From the NCBI RefSeq assembly GCF_051401765.1, contig NW_027480422.1:13286001-13350000 (forward strand): 64,000 nucleotides of DNA, read 5' to 3'. The notes beneath the pieces are model-generated. The model searched no databases. It was not told the origin of the DNA and saw only the letters and a program-made list of their open reading frames with translations. Numbering within the stretch: position 1 is the stretch's first letter; each line of letters begins with the position of its first letter. Position numbers and translations under genes: made by a program. The stretch comes from Calliopsis andreniformis. Its lineage: Eukaryota > Arthropoda > Insecta > Hymenoptera > Andrenidae. Below are positions 1-12,200 of this stretch, one piece after another.

Positions 1-514
1 CCAGAGAGAAGGTGATGGTCATTTCTAAGTTCCGTGCAACCTAGGCTTCACTCTAGAGCGTTGCTCCACCAGATTGAATAGCTAGGACCTTAGAAGTCAA
101 CGCCAGAAGCACAAAATAAAATAAAAATACAAGAGTTATTCCATCGTATAACAGGAATAATTGCAACCAGTGTGAAAGTAATGGGAATTTCTACGTTCCG
201 TGCAACCTAGGCTTCACTCTAGGGCGTTGGTCCACCAGGCCGAATAGTTAGGACCTTAGAAAACAACTCCAGACGCATAAAATACAATATAAATACAACA
301 GTTTTTCCACGGTATAAAACGAATAATTGCAACCAGTATGAAAGTTATGCTCATTTCTACGTTCCGGGCAACCTAGGCTTCACTCTAGGGCGTTGCTCCA
401 CCACATCGAATAGCTACGGCCTTAGGAGTCAACGCCAGAGGCATAAAATACAAAATAAATACAACAGTTTTTCCATCGTATAACAAGAATAATTGCAACC
501 ATTGTGAAAGTGAT

Positions 515-680
515 GGTCATTTCTACATTCCGGGCAACCTAGGCTTCTCTCTAGGGCGTTGCTCCACCAGATCGTATAGTTAGGGCCTAAGAAGTCAGCG
601 CCAGAAGCATAAAATACAATATAAATACAACAGTTTTTCCCTTGTATAACAGGAATAATTGCAACCAGTGTGAAAGCTAT
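515..680 (+). repeat. Representative satellite monomer (166 bp)
   Basis: One full unit, taken from the ggtcattt signature to the base before the next one. Bases 1-90 of the unit are relatively G+C-rich and hold the CCTAG/CTAGG dyad; bases 91-150 are A+T-rich (aagcataaaatacaaaataa and similar), followed by ttgcaaccattgtgaaagt. My consensus across the window has about 69 G+C in 166 positions, near 42%. The phase chosen is arbitrary because a tandem array has no natural start. The unit is 3x55+1 bases, so any reading frame changes at each monomer junction. Confidence 0.95.
538..555. other. CCTAG/CTAGG dyad in the monomer (example)
   Basis: The arms cctag (538-542) and ctagg (551-555) are reverse complements around an 8-base spacer. 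The left arm is part of cctagg, itself a 6-bp palindrome. The same arrangement occurs in most monomers, spacer usually gcttcact. Where the right side reads ccctaggg, the right arm too becomes a full palindrome. Short dyads are common in centromeric satellites and can favour cruciform or hairpin extrusion; whether this one does is inference. Confidence 0.6.
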
Positions 681-932
681 GGTCATTTATACGTTCCGGG
701 AAACGTAGGCTTCACTCTAGGGCGTTGCTCCACCACATCGAATAGTTAGGGCATTAGAAGTCAATGCCAGAAGCATAAAATACAATATAAATACAACAGT
801 TTTTCCCTTGTATAACAGGAATAATTGCAACCAGTGTGAAAGCTATGGTCATTTATACGTTCCGGGAAACGTAGGCTTCACTCTAGGGCGTTGCTCCACC
901 ACATCGAATAGTTAGGGCATTAGAAGTCAATG
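601..932 (+). repeat. Single-monomer tandem duplication (601-766, 767-932)
   Basis: Two adjacent 166-bp units read identically by eye, sharing rare variants such as cccttgtataacagg, ggtcatttatacg, gggaaacgtaggc and agggcattagaagtcaatg. After 932 the sequence departs (ataaaatgcc). This is the smallest step of the expansion process and appears recent. Confidence 0.85.
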
Positions 933-1243
933 CCAGAAGCATAAAATGCCATATAAACACAACAGTTTTTCCACTGTATAATATGAATAATTGCAAACAG
1001 TGTGGAAGTAATGGTCATTTCTACGTTCCGGGCAACCTAGGCTTCACTCTAGGGCGTTGCTCCACCACATCGAATAGCTACGGCCTTAGGAGTCAACGCC
1101 AGAGGCATAAAATACAATATAAATACAACAGTTTTTCCATCGTATAAAACGAATAATTGCATCCAGTGTGCAAGTAATGGTCATTCCTACGATCCTGGCG
1201 ACCTAGGCATCACTCTAGGGCGTTGTCCCACCAGAGCGAATAG

Positions 1244-1254
1244 TTAGGGCCTAA
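1244..1254. other. TTAGG-G-CCTAA inverted repeat (example)
   Basis: The 11 bases ttagggcctaa form a perfect 5-bp inverted repeat around a single central g. Many monomers carry it exactly; others read ttagggccttag, which breaks the outer two base pairs, or ctacggcc, which destroys it. The ttagg/ttaggg string resembles telomere repeats but occurs once per monomer and is not tandem, so it is not telomeric. Confidence 0.5.
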
Positions 1255-1469
1255 GAAATCAACGCCTGAAGCATAAAATACAATATAAATACAACAGTTT
1301 TGCCATTGTATAAAACGAATAATTGCAACCAGTATGAAAGTTATGGTTATCTCTACGTTCAGGGCAACCTAGGCTTCACCCTACGGCGTTGGTCCTCTAG
1401 ATCGAATAGCTAGGGCCTAAGAAGTCAACGCCAGAAGCATAAAATACGATATATGTACAACAGCCTTTC

Positions 1470-1486
1470 CATCGTATAAAACGAAT
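1470..1486 (-). other. CENP-B-box-like 17-mer (example of a subfamily site)
   Basis: On the minus strand these 17 bases read ATTCGTTTTATACGATG. The mammalian CENP-B box consensus is NTTCGNNNNANNCGGGN. TTCG, the central A and the first CG match; the last two required G residues are A and T. That is 7 of 9 constrained positions. The site exists only in monomers of the catcgtataaaacgaat class; the commoner cgtataacaggaat class loses the TTCG core. Similarity may be accidental, and no CENP-B homologue can be assumed for this unknown organism. Confidence 0.25.
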
Positions 1487-2160
1487 AATTGCAACCAGTC
1501 TGATAGTTATGGTCATTTCTACGTTCCGGGCAATCTAGGCTTCTCTCTAGGGCGTTGCTCCACCAGATCGAATAGTTAGGGCCTAACAAGTCAACTCCAG
1601 AAGCATAAAATACAATAGAAATACAACAGTTTTACCATCGTCTAACAGGAATAATTGCAACCAGTGTGAAAGTTATGGTCATTTCTACGATACGGGCAAC
1701 CTAGGCTGCACACTAGGGCGTCGATCCACCAGATCGAATAGTTAGGGCCTAAGAAGTCTACGCCAGAAGCATAAAATACAATACAAATACAACAGCTTTT
1801 CCATCGTATAACAGGAATAATTGCAACCAGTGTGAAAGGTATGGTCATTTCTACTTTCCGGGCAATCTAGGCTTCACTCTAGGGCGTTTCTCCACCACAT
1901 CGAATAGCTGCGGCCTTAGAAGTCAACGCCAGAAGCATAAAACACAATATAGATAAAACAGTTTTTCCATTGTATAAAATGAATAATTGCAAACAGTGTG
2001 GAGGTAATGGTCATTTCTACTTTCCGAGCAACCTAGGCTTCACTCTAGGGCGTTTCTCAACCACATCGAATAGCTACGGCCTTAGAAGTCAACGTCTGAA
2101 GCATACAATATAATATAAAAGTTATACAACAGTTTTTCCATCGTATAACAGGAATAATTG

Positions 2161-2690
2161 CAACCAGTGTGAAAGACATGGTTATTTCTACATTCCGGGC
2201 AAACTAGGCTTCACTATAGGGCGTTGCTCCACCACATCGAATAGCTACGGCCATAGGAGTCAACGCCAGAGGCATGAAATACAAAATAAATACAACAGTC
2301 TTCCATCGTATAACAAGAATAATTGCAACCAGTGTGAAAGTGATGGTCATTTCTAAATTCCGGGCAACCTAGGCTTCACTCTAGGGCCATGCTCCACCAG
2401 ATCGAATAGTTAGGGCCTAAGAAGTCAACGCCAGAAGCATAAAATACAATATAAATACAACAGTTTTTCCCTTGTATAACAGGAATAATTGCAACCAGTG
2501 TGAAAGCTATGGTCATTTCTACGTTCCGGGCAACCTAGGCTTCACTCTAGGGCGTTGCTCCACTACATCGAATAGTTAGGGCCTAAGAAGTCAACGCCAG
2601 AAGCATAAAATACAATATAAATACAACAGTTTTTCCCTTGTATAACAGAAATAATTGCAACCAGTGTTAAAGCTATGGTCATTTCTACGT
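2161..2690 (+). repeat. ~530-bp three-monomer cassette, first of four
   Basis: A cassette starting caaccagtgtgaaagacatg and running through the gggccatgctccacc and ccactacatcg variants is seen here and near 4151-4680, 5980-6509 and 8640-9120. The gggccatgctcc change is rare elsewhere, so it tags the cassette. The copies are not evenly spaced, so the cassette has been moved as part of larger blocks. Confidence 0.75.
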
Positions 2691-4960
2691 TCCGGGCAAC
2701 CGAGGTTTCACTCTAGGGCGTTGCTCCACCACATCGAATAGTTAGGGCCTTAGAAGTCAATTTCAGAAGCATAAAATACAATATAAATACAACAGTTTTT
2801 CCACTGTATAATATGAATAATTGCAAACAGTGTGGAAGTAATGGTCATTTCTACGTTCCGGGCAATCTAGGCTACACTCTAGGGCGTTGCTCCACCAGAT
2901 CGAATTGTTAGGGCCTAAGAAGTCAACGCCAGAAGCATAAAATACAATATAAATAAAACAGCTTTTCCCTTGTATAACAGAAATAATTGCAACCAGTGTG
3001 AAAGCTACGGCTAGTTCTACGTTCCGGGCAACCTAGGCTTCACTCTAGGGCGTTGCTCCACCACATCGAATAGTTAGGGCCTTAGAAGTCAATGCCAGAA
3101 GCATAAAATACAATATAAATACAACAGTTTTACCATCGTATAAAACGAATAATTGCAACCAGTCTGATAGTTATGGTCATTTCTACGTTCCGGGCAACCT
3201 AGGCTTCACTCTAGGGCGTTTTTCCACCACATCGAATAGCTACGGCCTTAGAAGTCGACGCCAGAAGCATAAAATACAATATAAATACAACAGTTTTTCC
3301 CTTGTATAACAGAAATAATTGCAACCAGTGCGAAAGCTATGGTCATTTCTACGTTCCGGGCAACCTAGGCTTCACTCTAGGGCGTTGCTCCACCACATCG
3401 AATAGTTAGGGCCTTAGAAGTCAATGCCAGAAGCATAAAATACAATATAAATACAACAGTTTTTCCACTGTATAATATGAATAATTGCAAACAGTGTGGA
3501 AGTAATGGTCATTTCTACGTTCCGGGCAACCTAGTCTTCACTCTAGGGCGTTGGTCCACCAGATCCAATAGTTAGGGCCTAAGAAGTCAACGCCAGGGGC
3601 ACCAAATACAAAATAAATACAACAGTTTTTCCATCGTATAAAACGAATAATTGCATCCAGTGTGCAAGTAATGGTCATTTCTACGATCCGGACGACCTAG
3701 TCATCACTCTAGGGCGTTGTCCCACCAGAGCGAATAGTTAGGGCCTAAGAAGTCAACGCCTGAAGCATAAAATACAATATAAATACAACAGTTTTTCCAT
3801 TGTATAAAACGAATAATTGCAACCAGTATGAAAGTTATGGTTATTTCTACGTTCAGGGCAATCTAGGCTTCACCCTAGGCGTTGCACCTCTAGATCGAAT
3901 AGTTAGGGCCTAAGAAGTCAACGCCAGAAGCATAAAATACGATATATGTACAACAGCCTTTCCATCGTATAAAACGAATAATTGCAACCAGTCTGATAGT
4001 TATGGTCATTTCTACGTTCCGGGCAATCTAGGCTTCTCTCTAGGGCGTTGCTCCACCAGATCGAATAGTTAGGGCCTAACAAGTCAACTCCAGAAGCATA
4101 AAATACAATAGAAATACAACAGTTTTACCATCGTATAACAGGAATACTTGCAACCAGTGTGAAAGACATGGTTATTTCTACATTCCGGGCAAACTAGGCT
4201 TCACTATAGGGCGTTGCTCCACCACATCGAATAGCTACGGCCATAGGAGTCAACGCCAGAGGCATGAAATACAAAATAAATACAACAGTCTTCCATCGTA
4301 TAACAAGAATAATTGCAACCAGTGTGAAAGTGATGGTCATTTCTAAATTCCGGGCAACCTAGGCTTCACTCTAGGGCCATGCTCCACCAGATCGAATAGT
4401 TAGGGCCTAAGAAGTCAACGCCAGAAGCATAAAATACAATATAAATACAACAGTTTTTCCCTTGTATAACAGGAATAATTGCAGCCAGTGTGAAAGCTAT
4501 GGTCATTTCTACGTTCCGGGCAACCTAGGCTTCACTCTAGGGCGTTGCTCCACTACATCGAATAGTTAGGGCCTAAGAAGTCAACGCCAGAAGCATAAAA
4601 TACAATATAAATACAACAGTTTTTCCCTTGTATAACAGAAATAATTGCAACCAGTGTGAAAGCTATGGTCATTTCTACGTTCCGTGCAACCTAGGCGTCA
4701 CTCTAGGGCGTTGCTCCACCGCATCGAATAGTTAGGGCCTTACAAGTCAATGCCAGAAGCATAAAATACAATATAAATACAACTGTTTTTCCACGGTATA
4801 ATATGAATAATTGCAAACAGTGTGGAAGTAATGGTCATTTCTACGTTCCGGGCAACCTAGGCTTCACTCTAGGGCGTTGGTCCACCAGATCCAATAGTTA
4901 GGGCCTAAGAAGTCAACGCCAGGGGTACCAAATACAAAATAAAAACAACAGTTTTTCCAT

Positions 4961-6709
4961 CGTATAAAACGAATTATTGCATCCAGTGTGCAAGTAATGG
5001 TCATTCCTACGATCCGGGCGACCTAGGCATCACTCTAGGGCGTTGTCCCACCAGAGCGAATAGTTAGTGCCTAAGAAGTCAACGCCTGAAGCATAAAATA
5101 CAATATAAATACAACAGTTTTTCCATTGTATAAAACGAATAATTGCAACCAGTATGAAAGTTATGGTTATCTCTACGTTCAGGGCAACCTAGGCTTCACC
5201 CTACGGCGTTGGTCCTCTAGATCGAATAGCTAGGGCCTAAGAAGTCAACGCCAGAAGCATAAAATACGATATATGTACAACAGCCTTTCCATCGTATAAA
5301 ACGAATAATTGCAACCAGTCTGACAGTTATGGTCATTTCTACGTTCCGGGCAATCTAGGCTTCTCTCTAGGGCGTTGCTCCACCAGATCGAATAGTTAGG
5401 GCCTAACAAGTCAACTCCAGAAGCATAAAATACAATAGAAATACAACAGTTTTACCATCGTCTAACAGGAATAATTGCAACCATTGTGAAAGTTATGGTC
5501 ATTTCTACGATACGGGCAACCTAGGCTGCACACTAGGGCGTCGATCCACCAGATCGAATAGTTAGGGCCCAAGAAGTCTACGCCAGAAGCATAAAATACA
5601 ATACAAATACAACAGCTTTTCCATCGTATAACAGGAATAATTGCAACCAGTGTGAAAGGTATGGTCATTTCTACTTTCCGGGAAATCTAGGCTTCACTCT
5701 AGGGCGTTTCTCCACCACATCGAATAGCTGCGGCCTTAGAAGTCAACGGCAGAAGCATAAAACACAATATAGATAAAACAGTTTTTCCATTGTATAAAAT
5801 GAATAATTGCAAACAGTGTGGAGGTAATGGTCATTTCTACTTTCCGAGCAACCTAGGCTTCACTCTAGGGCGTTTCTCAACCACATCGAATAGCTACGGC
5901 CTTAGAAGTCAACGTCTGAAGCATACAATATAATATAAAAGTTATACAACAGTTTTCCATCGTATAACAGGAATAATTGCAACCAGTGTGAAAGACATGG
6001 TTATTTCTACATTCCGGGCAAACTAGGCTTCACTATAGGGCGTTGCTCCACCACATCGAATAGCTACGGCCATAGGAATCAACGCCAGAGGCATAAAATA
6101 CAAAATAAGTACAACAGTCTTCCATCGTATAACAAGAATAATTGCAACCAGTGTGAAAGTGATGGACATTTCTAAATTCCGGGCAACCTAGGCTTCACTC
6201 TAGGGCCATGATCCACCAGATCGAATAGTTAGGGCCTAAGAAGTCAACGCCAGAAGCATAAAATACAATATAAATACAACAGTTTTTCCCTTGTATAACA
6301 GGAATAATTGCAACCAGTGTGAAAGCTATGGTCATTCCTACGTTCCGGGCAACCTAGGCTTCACTCTAGGGCGTTGCTCCACTACATCGAATAGTTAGGG
6401 CCTAAGAAGTCAACGCCAGAAGCATAAAATACAATATAAATACAACAGTTTTTCCCTTGTATAACAGAAATAATTGCAACCAGTGTTAAAGCTATGGTCA
6501 TTTCTACGTTCCGGGCAACCGAGGTTTCACTCTAGGGCGTTGCTCCACCACACCGAATAGTTAGGGCCTTAGAAGTCAATGTCAGAAGCATAAAATACAA
6601 TATAAATACAACAGTTTTTCCACTGTATAATAAGAATAATTGCAAACAGTGTGGAAGTAATGGTCATTTCTACGTTCCGGGCAATCTAGGCTTCACTCTA
6701 GGGCGTTGC
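4961..6709 (+). repeat. ~1.75-kb block, copy 2 of the 23-monomer-offset pair
   Basis: Second copy of the 1141-2890 block, with scattered single-base differences (for example ggaaatctagg for ggcaatctagg near 5680). Its beginning also matches 3,53x-4,14x at an 8-monomer offset (1,326 bp). The two alignments overlap, showing that successive exchanges used different registers. Confidence 0.8.
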
Positions 6710-7844
6710 TCCACCACATCGAATAGTTAGGGCCTTAGAAGTCAATGCCAGAAGCATAAAATACAATATAAATACAACAGTTTTTCCACTGTATAATATG
6801 AATAATTGCAAACAGTGTGGAAGTAATGGTCATTTCTACGTTCCGGGCAACCTAGTATTCACTCTAGGGCGTTGGTCCACCAGATCCAATAGTTAGGGCC
6901 TAAGAAGTCAACGCCAGGGGCACCAAATACAAAATAAATACAACAGTTTTTCCATCGTATAAAACGAATAATTGCATCCAGTGTGCAAGTAATGGTCATT
7001 TCTACGATCCGGGCGACCTAGTCATCACTCTAGGGCGTTGTCCCACCAGAGCGAATAGTTAGGGCCTAAGAAGTCAACGCCTGAAGCATAAAATACAATA
7101 TAAATACAACAGTTTTACCATCGTATAACAGGAATACTTGCAACCAGTGTGAAAGATATGGTCATTTCTACGATACGGGCAACCTAGGCTGCACACTAGG
7201 GCGTCGATCCACCACATCGAATAGTTAGGGCCTAAGAAGTCAACGCCAGAAGCATAAAATACAATATAAATACAACAGTTTTTCCCTTGTATAACAGGAA
7301 TAATTGCAACCAGTGTGAAAGCTATGGTCATTTCTACGTTCCGGGCAACCTAGGCTTCACTCTAGGGCGTTGCTCCACTACATCGAATAGTTAGGGCCTA
7401 AGAAGTCAACGCCAGAAGCATAAAATACAATATAAATACAACAGTTTTTCCCTTGTATAACAGAAATAATTGCAACCAGTGTTAAAGCTATGGTCATTTC
7501 TACGTTCCGGGCAACCGAGGTTTCACTCTAGGGCGTTGCTCCACCACATCGAATAGTTAGGGCCTTAGAAGTCAATGTCAGAAGCATAAAATACAATATA
7601 AATACAACAGTTTTTCCACTGTATAATAAGAATAATTGCAAACAGTGTGGAAGTAATGGTCATTTCTACGTTCCGGGCAATCTAGGCTTCACTCTAGGGC
7701 GTTGCTCCACCACATCGAATAGTTAGGGCCTTAGAAGTCAATGCCAGAAGCATAAAATACAATATAAATACAACAGTTTTTCCACTGTGTAATATGAATA
7801 ATTGCAAACTGTGTGGAAGTAATGGTCATTTCTACGTTCCGGGC
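6231..7844 (+). repeat. Six-monomer-offset duplication (6231-6848 and 7227-7844)
   Basis: The two ~618-bp segments match at 996 bp, exactly 6x166. They share ccactacatcgaatag, cagtgttaaagctatgg, aaccgaggtttcac, gtcaatgtcagaagc and tgtataataagaat. Between them lies the cgatccggg/cgtcgatcc material that also occurs in the larger Zone I blocks. Confidence 0.8.
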
Positions 7845-9248
7845 AAGCTAGGCATCACTCTAGGGCGTTGCTCCACCAGATCGAATTGTTAGGGCCTAAG
7901 AAGTCAACGCCAGAAGCATAAAATACAATATAAATACAACAGTTTTACCATCGTATAAAACGAATAGTTGCAACCAGTCTGATAGTTATGGTCATTTCTA
8001 CGTTCCGGGCAATCTAGGCTTCTCTCTAGGGCGTTGCTCCACCAGATCGAATAGTTAGGGCCTAACAAGTCAACTCCAGAAGCATAAAATACAATAGAAA
8101 TACAACAGTTTTATCATCGTCTAACAGGAATAATTGCAACCAGTGTGAAAGATATGGTCATTTCTACGATACGGGCAACCTAGGCTGCACACTAGGGCGT
8201 CGATCCACCAGATCGAATAGTTATGGCCTAAGAAGTCTACGCCAGAAGCATAAAATACATTACAAATACAACAGCTTTTCCATCGTATAACAGGAATAAT
8301 TCCAACCAGTGTGAAAGGTATGGTCATTTCTACTTTCCGGGCAATCTAGGCTTCACTCTAGGGCGTTTCTCCACCACATCGAATAGGTGCGGCCTTAGAA
8401 GTCAACGCCAGAAGCATAAAACACAATATAGATAAAACAGTTTTTCCATTGTATAAAATGAATAATTGCAAACAGTGTGGAGGTAATGGTCATTTCTACT
8501 TTCCGAGCAACCTAGGCTTCACTCTAGGGCATTTCTCAACCACAACGAATAGCTACGGCCTTAGAAGTCAACGTCTGAAGCATACAATATAATATAAATG
8601 TTATACAACAGTTTTTCCATCGTATAACAGGAATAATTGCAACCAGTGTGAAAGACATGGTTATTTCTACATTCCGGGCAACCTAGGCTTCACTCTATGG
8701 CGTTGCTCCACCACATCGAATAGCTACGGCCTTAGGAGTCAACGCCAGAGGAATAAAATACGAAATAAATACAACAGTTTTCCATCGTATAACAAGAATA
8801 ATCGCAACCAGTGTGAAAGTGATGGTCATTTCTAAATTCCGGGCAACCTAGGCTTCACTCTAGGGCCATGCTCCACCAGATCGAATAGTTAGGGCCTAAG
8901 AAGTCAACGCCAGGAGCATAAAATACAATATAAATACAACAGTTTTTCCCTTGTATAACAGGAATAATTGCAACCAGTGTGAAAGCTATGGTCATTTCTA
9001 CGTTCCGGGCAACCTAGGCTTCACTCTAGGGCGTTGCTCCACTACATCGAATAGTTAGGGCCTAAGAAGTCAACGCCAGAAGCATAAAATACAATATAAA
9101 TACAACAGTTTTTCCCTTGTATAACAGGAATAATTGCAAACAGTGTGAAATATATGGTCATTTCTACGATACGGGCAACCTAGGCTTCACTCTAGGGCGT
9201 CGTTCCACCAGATCGAATAGTTAGGGCCTAAGAAGTCTACGCCAGAAG

Positions 9249-12200
9249 CATAAAATACAATACAAATACAACAGCTTTTCCATCGTATTACAGGAATAAT
9301 TGCAACCAGTGTGAAAGGTATGGTCATTTCTACGTTCCGGGCAACCTAGGCTTCACTCTAGGGCGTTGCTCCACCACATCGAATAGCTGCGGCCTTAGGA
9401 GTCAATGTCAGAAGCATAAAATACAATATAAATACAACAGTTTTTCCACTGTATAATATGAATAATTGCAAACAGTGTGGAAGTAATGGTCATTTCTACG
9501 TTCCGGGCAACCTAGGCTTCACTCTAGGGCGTTTCTCCACCACACCGAATAGCTACGCCCTTAGAAGTCAACGCCTGAAGCATAAAATATAATATAAGTA
9601 CAACAGTTTTTCCATCGTATAACAGGAATAATTGCAACCAGTGTGAAAGACATGGTCATTTCTACGTTCCGGGCAACCTAGGCTTCATCCTAGGGCGTTG
9701 CTCCACCACATCGAATAGCTGCTGCCTTAGGAGTCAACGCCAGAGGCATAAAATACAAAATAAATACAACAGTTTTTCCATCGTATAACAAGAATAATTG
9801 CAACCAGAGTGAAGGTGATGGTCATTTCTACGTCCCGGGCAGCCTAGGCTTCCCTCTAGGGCGTAGCTCCACCAGATTGAATAGCTAGGGACTTAGAAGT
9901 CAACGCTAGAAGCATAAAATAAAATAAAAATACAACAGTTTTTCCATCGTATAAAACGAATAATTGCAACCAGTATGAAAGTTATGGACATTTCTACGTT
10001 GCGGGCAATCTAGGCTTCACTCTAGGGCGTTGCACAACCACATCGAATAGTTAGGGCATTAGAAGTCAATGCCAGAAGCATAAAATGCCATATAAATACA
10101 ACAGTTTTTACACTGTATAATATGAATAATTGCAAACAGTGTGGAAGTAATGGTCATTTCTACGTTCCGGGCAACCTAGGCCTCACCCTAGGGCGTTGCT
10201 CCAGCAGATAGAATAGTTAGGGCCTAAGAAGTCAACGCCAGAAGCATAAAATACAATAGAAATACAACAGTTTTTCGATCGTATAACAGGAATAATTGCA
10301 ACCAGTATGAAAGTTATGGACATTTCTACGTTCCGGGCAATCTAGGCTTCACTCTAGGGCGTTGCACAACCACATCGAATAGTTAGGGCATTAGAAGTCA
10401 ATGCCAGAAGCATAAAATGCCATATAAATACAACAGTTTTTCCACTGTATAATATGAATAATTGCAAACAGTGTGGAAGTAATGGTCATTTCTACGTTCC
10501 GGGCAACCTAGGCCTCAGCCTAGGGCGTTGCTCCAGCAGATAGAATAGTTAGGGCCTAAGAAGTCAACGCCAGAAGCATAAAATACAATAGAAATACAAC
10601 AGTTTTTCGATCGTATAACAGGAATAATTGCAACCAGTGTGAAAGCTATGGTCATTTCTACGTTCCGGGCAATCTAGGCTTCACTCGAGGGCGTTGCTCT
10701 ACCACATCGAATAGCTTCGGCCCTAGAAGACAACGCCATAACTATAAAATACAATATAAATACAACAGTCTTTCCATCGTATAAAACGAATAATTGCAAC
10801 CAGTCTGATAGTTATGGTCATTTCTACGTTCCGGGAAACCTAGGCTTCACACTAGGGCGTTGCTCCACCAGATCGAAGAGTTAGGGCCTAAGAAGTCAAT
10901 GCCAGAAGCATAAAATACGATATATGTACAAGCGTTTTTCCATCGTATAAAGTGAGTAATTGCAACCAGTGTGAAAGTAACGGCCATTTTTGCGTTCCGG
11001 GCATCCTAGACTTAACACTGAGGCATTGCTCCACCAGATCGAATACTTAGGGCCTTAGAAGTCAACGCCAGAAGCATAAAGTACATTAAAAATCCAACAG
11101 TTTGTCCATCGTATAACAGGAATAATTGCCACCAGTGTGAAAGTTATGGTCATTTCTGCACTCCGGGCAACCTAGGCTTCACTCTAGAGCGTTGCTCCAC
11201 CAGATTGAATAGCTAGGACCTTAGAAGTCAACGCCAGAAGCACAAAATAAAATAAAAATACAAGAGTTATTCCATCGTATAACGGGAATAATTGCAACCA
11301 GTGTGAAAGTGATGGCCATATCCACGTTCCGGGCCACCTAGGCTTCACTCTAGGGCGTTGGACCACCAGATCCAATAGTTAGGGCCTAAGAAGTCAACGC
11401 CAGAAGCACCAAATACAAAATAAACACAACAGTTTTTCCATCGTATAAAACGAATAATTGCAACCAGTGTGAAAGTTATGGTCATTTCTACGTTCCGCGC
11501 AATCTAGGCTTCACTCTAGGGCGTTGCACCACCTGATCGAATAGTTAGGGCCTTAGAAGTCAACGCCAGAATCCTGAAATACAGTATAAATACGACAGGT
11601 TTTCCTTCGTATAGCATGAATAATTGCAACCAGTGTGAAAGTAATGGTCATTTCAGCGTTCCGGGCAACCTAGGCTTGACTCTAGGGCGGTGCTCCACCA
11701 GATCGAATAGTTAGGGCCTTAGAAGTCAACCCCCGATGCATAAAATAAAATATAAATGCAACAGTTCTTCCATCGTATAACAGGAATAATTGCAACCAGA
11801 TTGAAAGTGATGGTCATTCCTACGTTCCGGGCGACCTAGGCCTCACTCTGGGGCGTTGGTCCACCTGGTCGAATAGTTAGGGCCTAAGAAGTCAACGCCA
11901 GAGGCATAAAATACAAAATAAATACAATAGTTTTTCCATGGTCTAAAACGAATAATTGCAACCAGGGCGAAAGTGGTCGCCAATTCTACGTTCCGGGCTA
12001 CCTAGGCTTCACTCTAGGGCGTTGCTCCACCAGATCGAATAGTTAGGGCCTTAAAAGTCAACGCACGAAGCATTAAATACAAAATTAATAGTACAGTTTT
12101 TCCATTGCAAAAAAACGAATAATTGCAACCAGTGTGAAAGCGATGGCCATTTCCACGTACCGGGCAACCTAGGCACCACTCTAGGGCGTTGCTCCACCAG

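Larger units (their letters stand above)
1141..2890 (+). repeat. ~1.75-kb block, copy 1 of a 23-monomer-offset pair
   Basis: This block of about 10-11 monomers matches 4961-6709 at an offset of 3,819-3,820 bp, within 2 bp of 23x166. Shared diagnostic variants include cgtcgatccacc, the abnormal ataatataaaagttatacaac insertion-bearing unit near 2105, gaaagacatggttatttc, and aaccgaggtttcac near 2699. Similarity ends near 2890, where the later copy continues with ccaccacatcgaatag. Confidence 0.8.
1..9248 (+). repeat. Zone I: mosaic of overlapping higher-order duplications
   Basis: About 56 monomers in which multi-monomer blocks recur at several whole-monomer offsets. The marker cgatccgg/cgatcctgg after gtgcaagtaatggtcatt lies near 1171, 3665, 4991 and 6986, spacings of roughly 15, 8 and 12 monomers. 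The marker aaagacatggttatttctac lies near 2171, 4161, 5990 and 8650, spacings of about 12, 11 and 16 monomers. Unequal spacing means no single regular higher-order repeat; overlapping duplications and deletions have shuffled the blocks. The first ~140 bases resemble a monomer at about 11,150-11,290 and its duplicate near 17,000. Confidence 0.85.

Noticed and set aside
1244..1254. Telomere-like ttaggg strings
   Set aside because: They occur once per 166-bp monomer inside gaatagttagggcc and are never tandem, so they are not telomere or interstitial telomere repeats.
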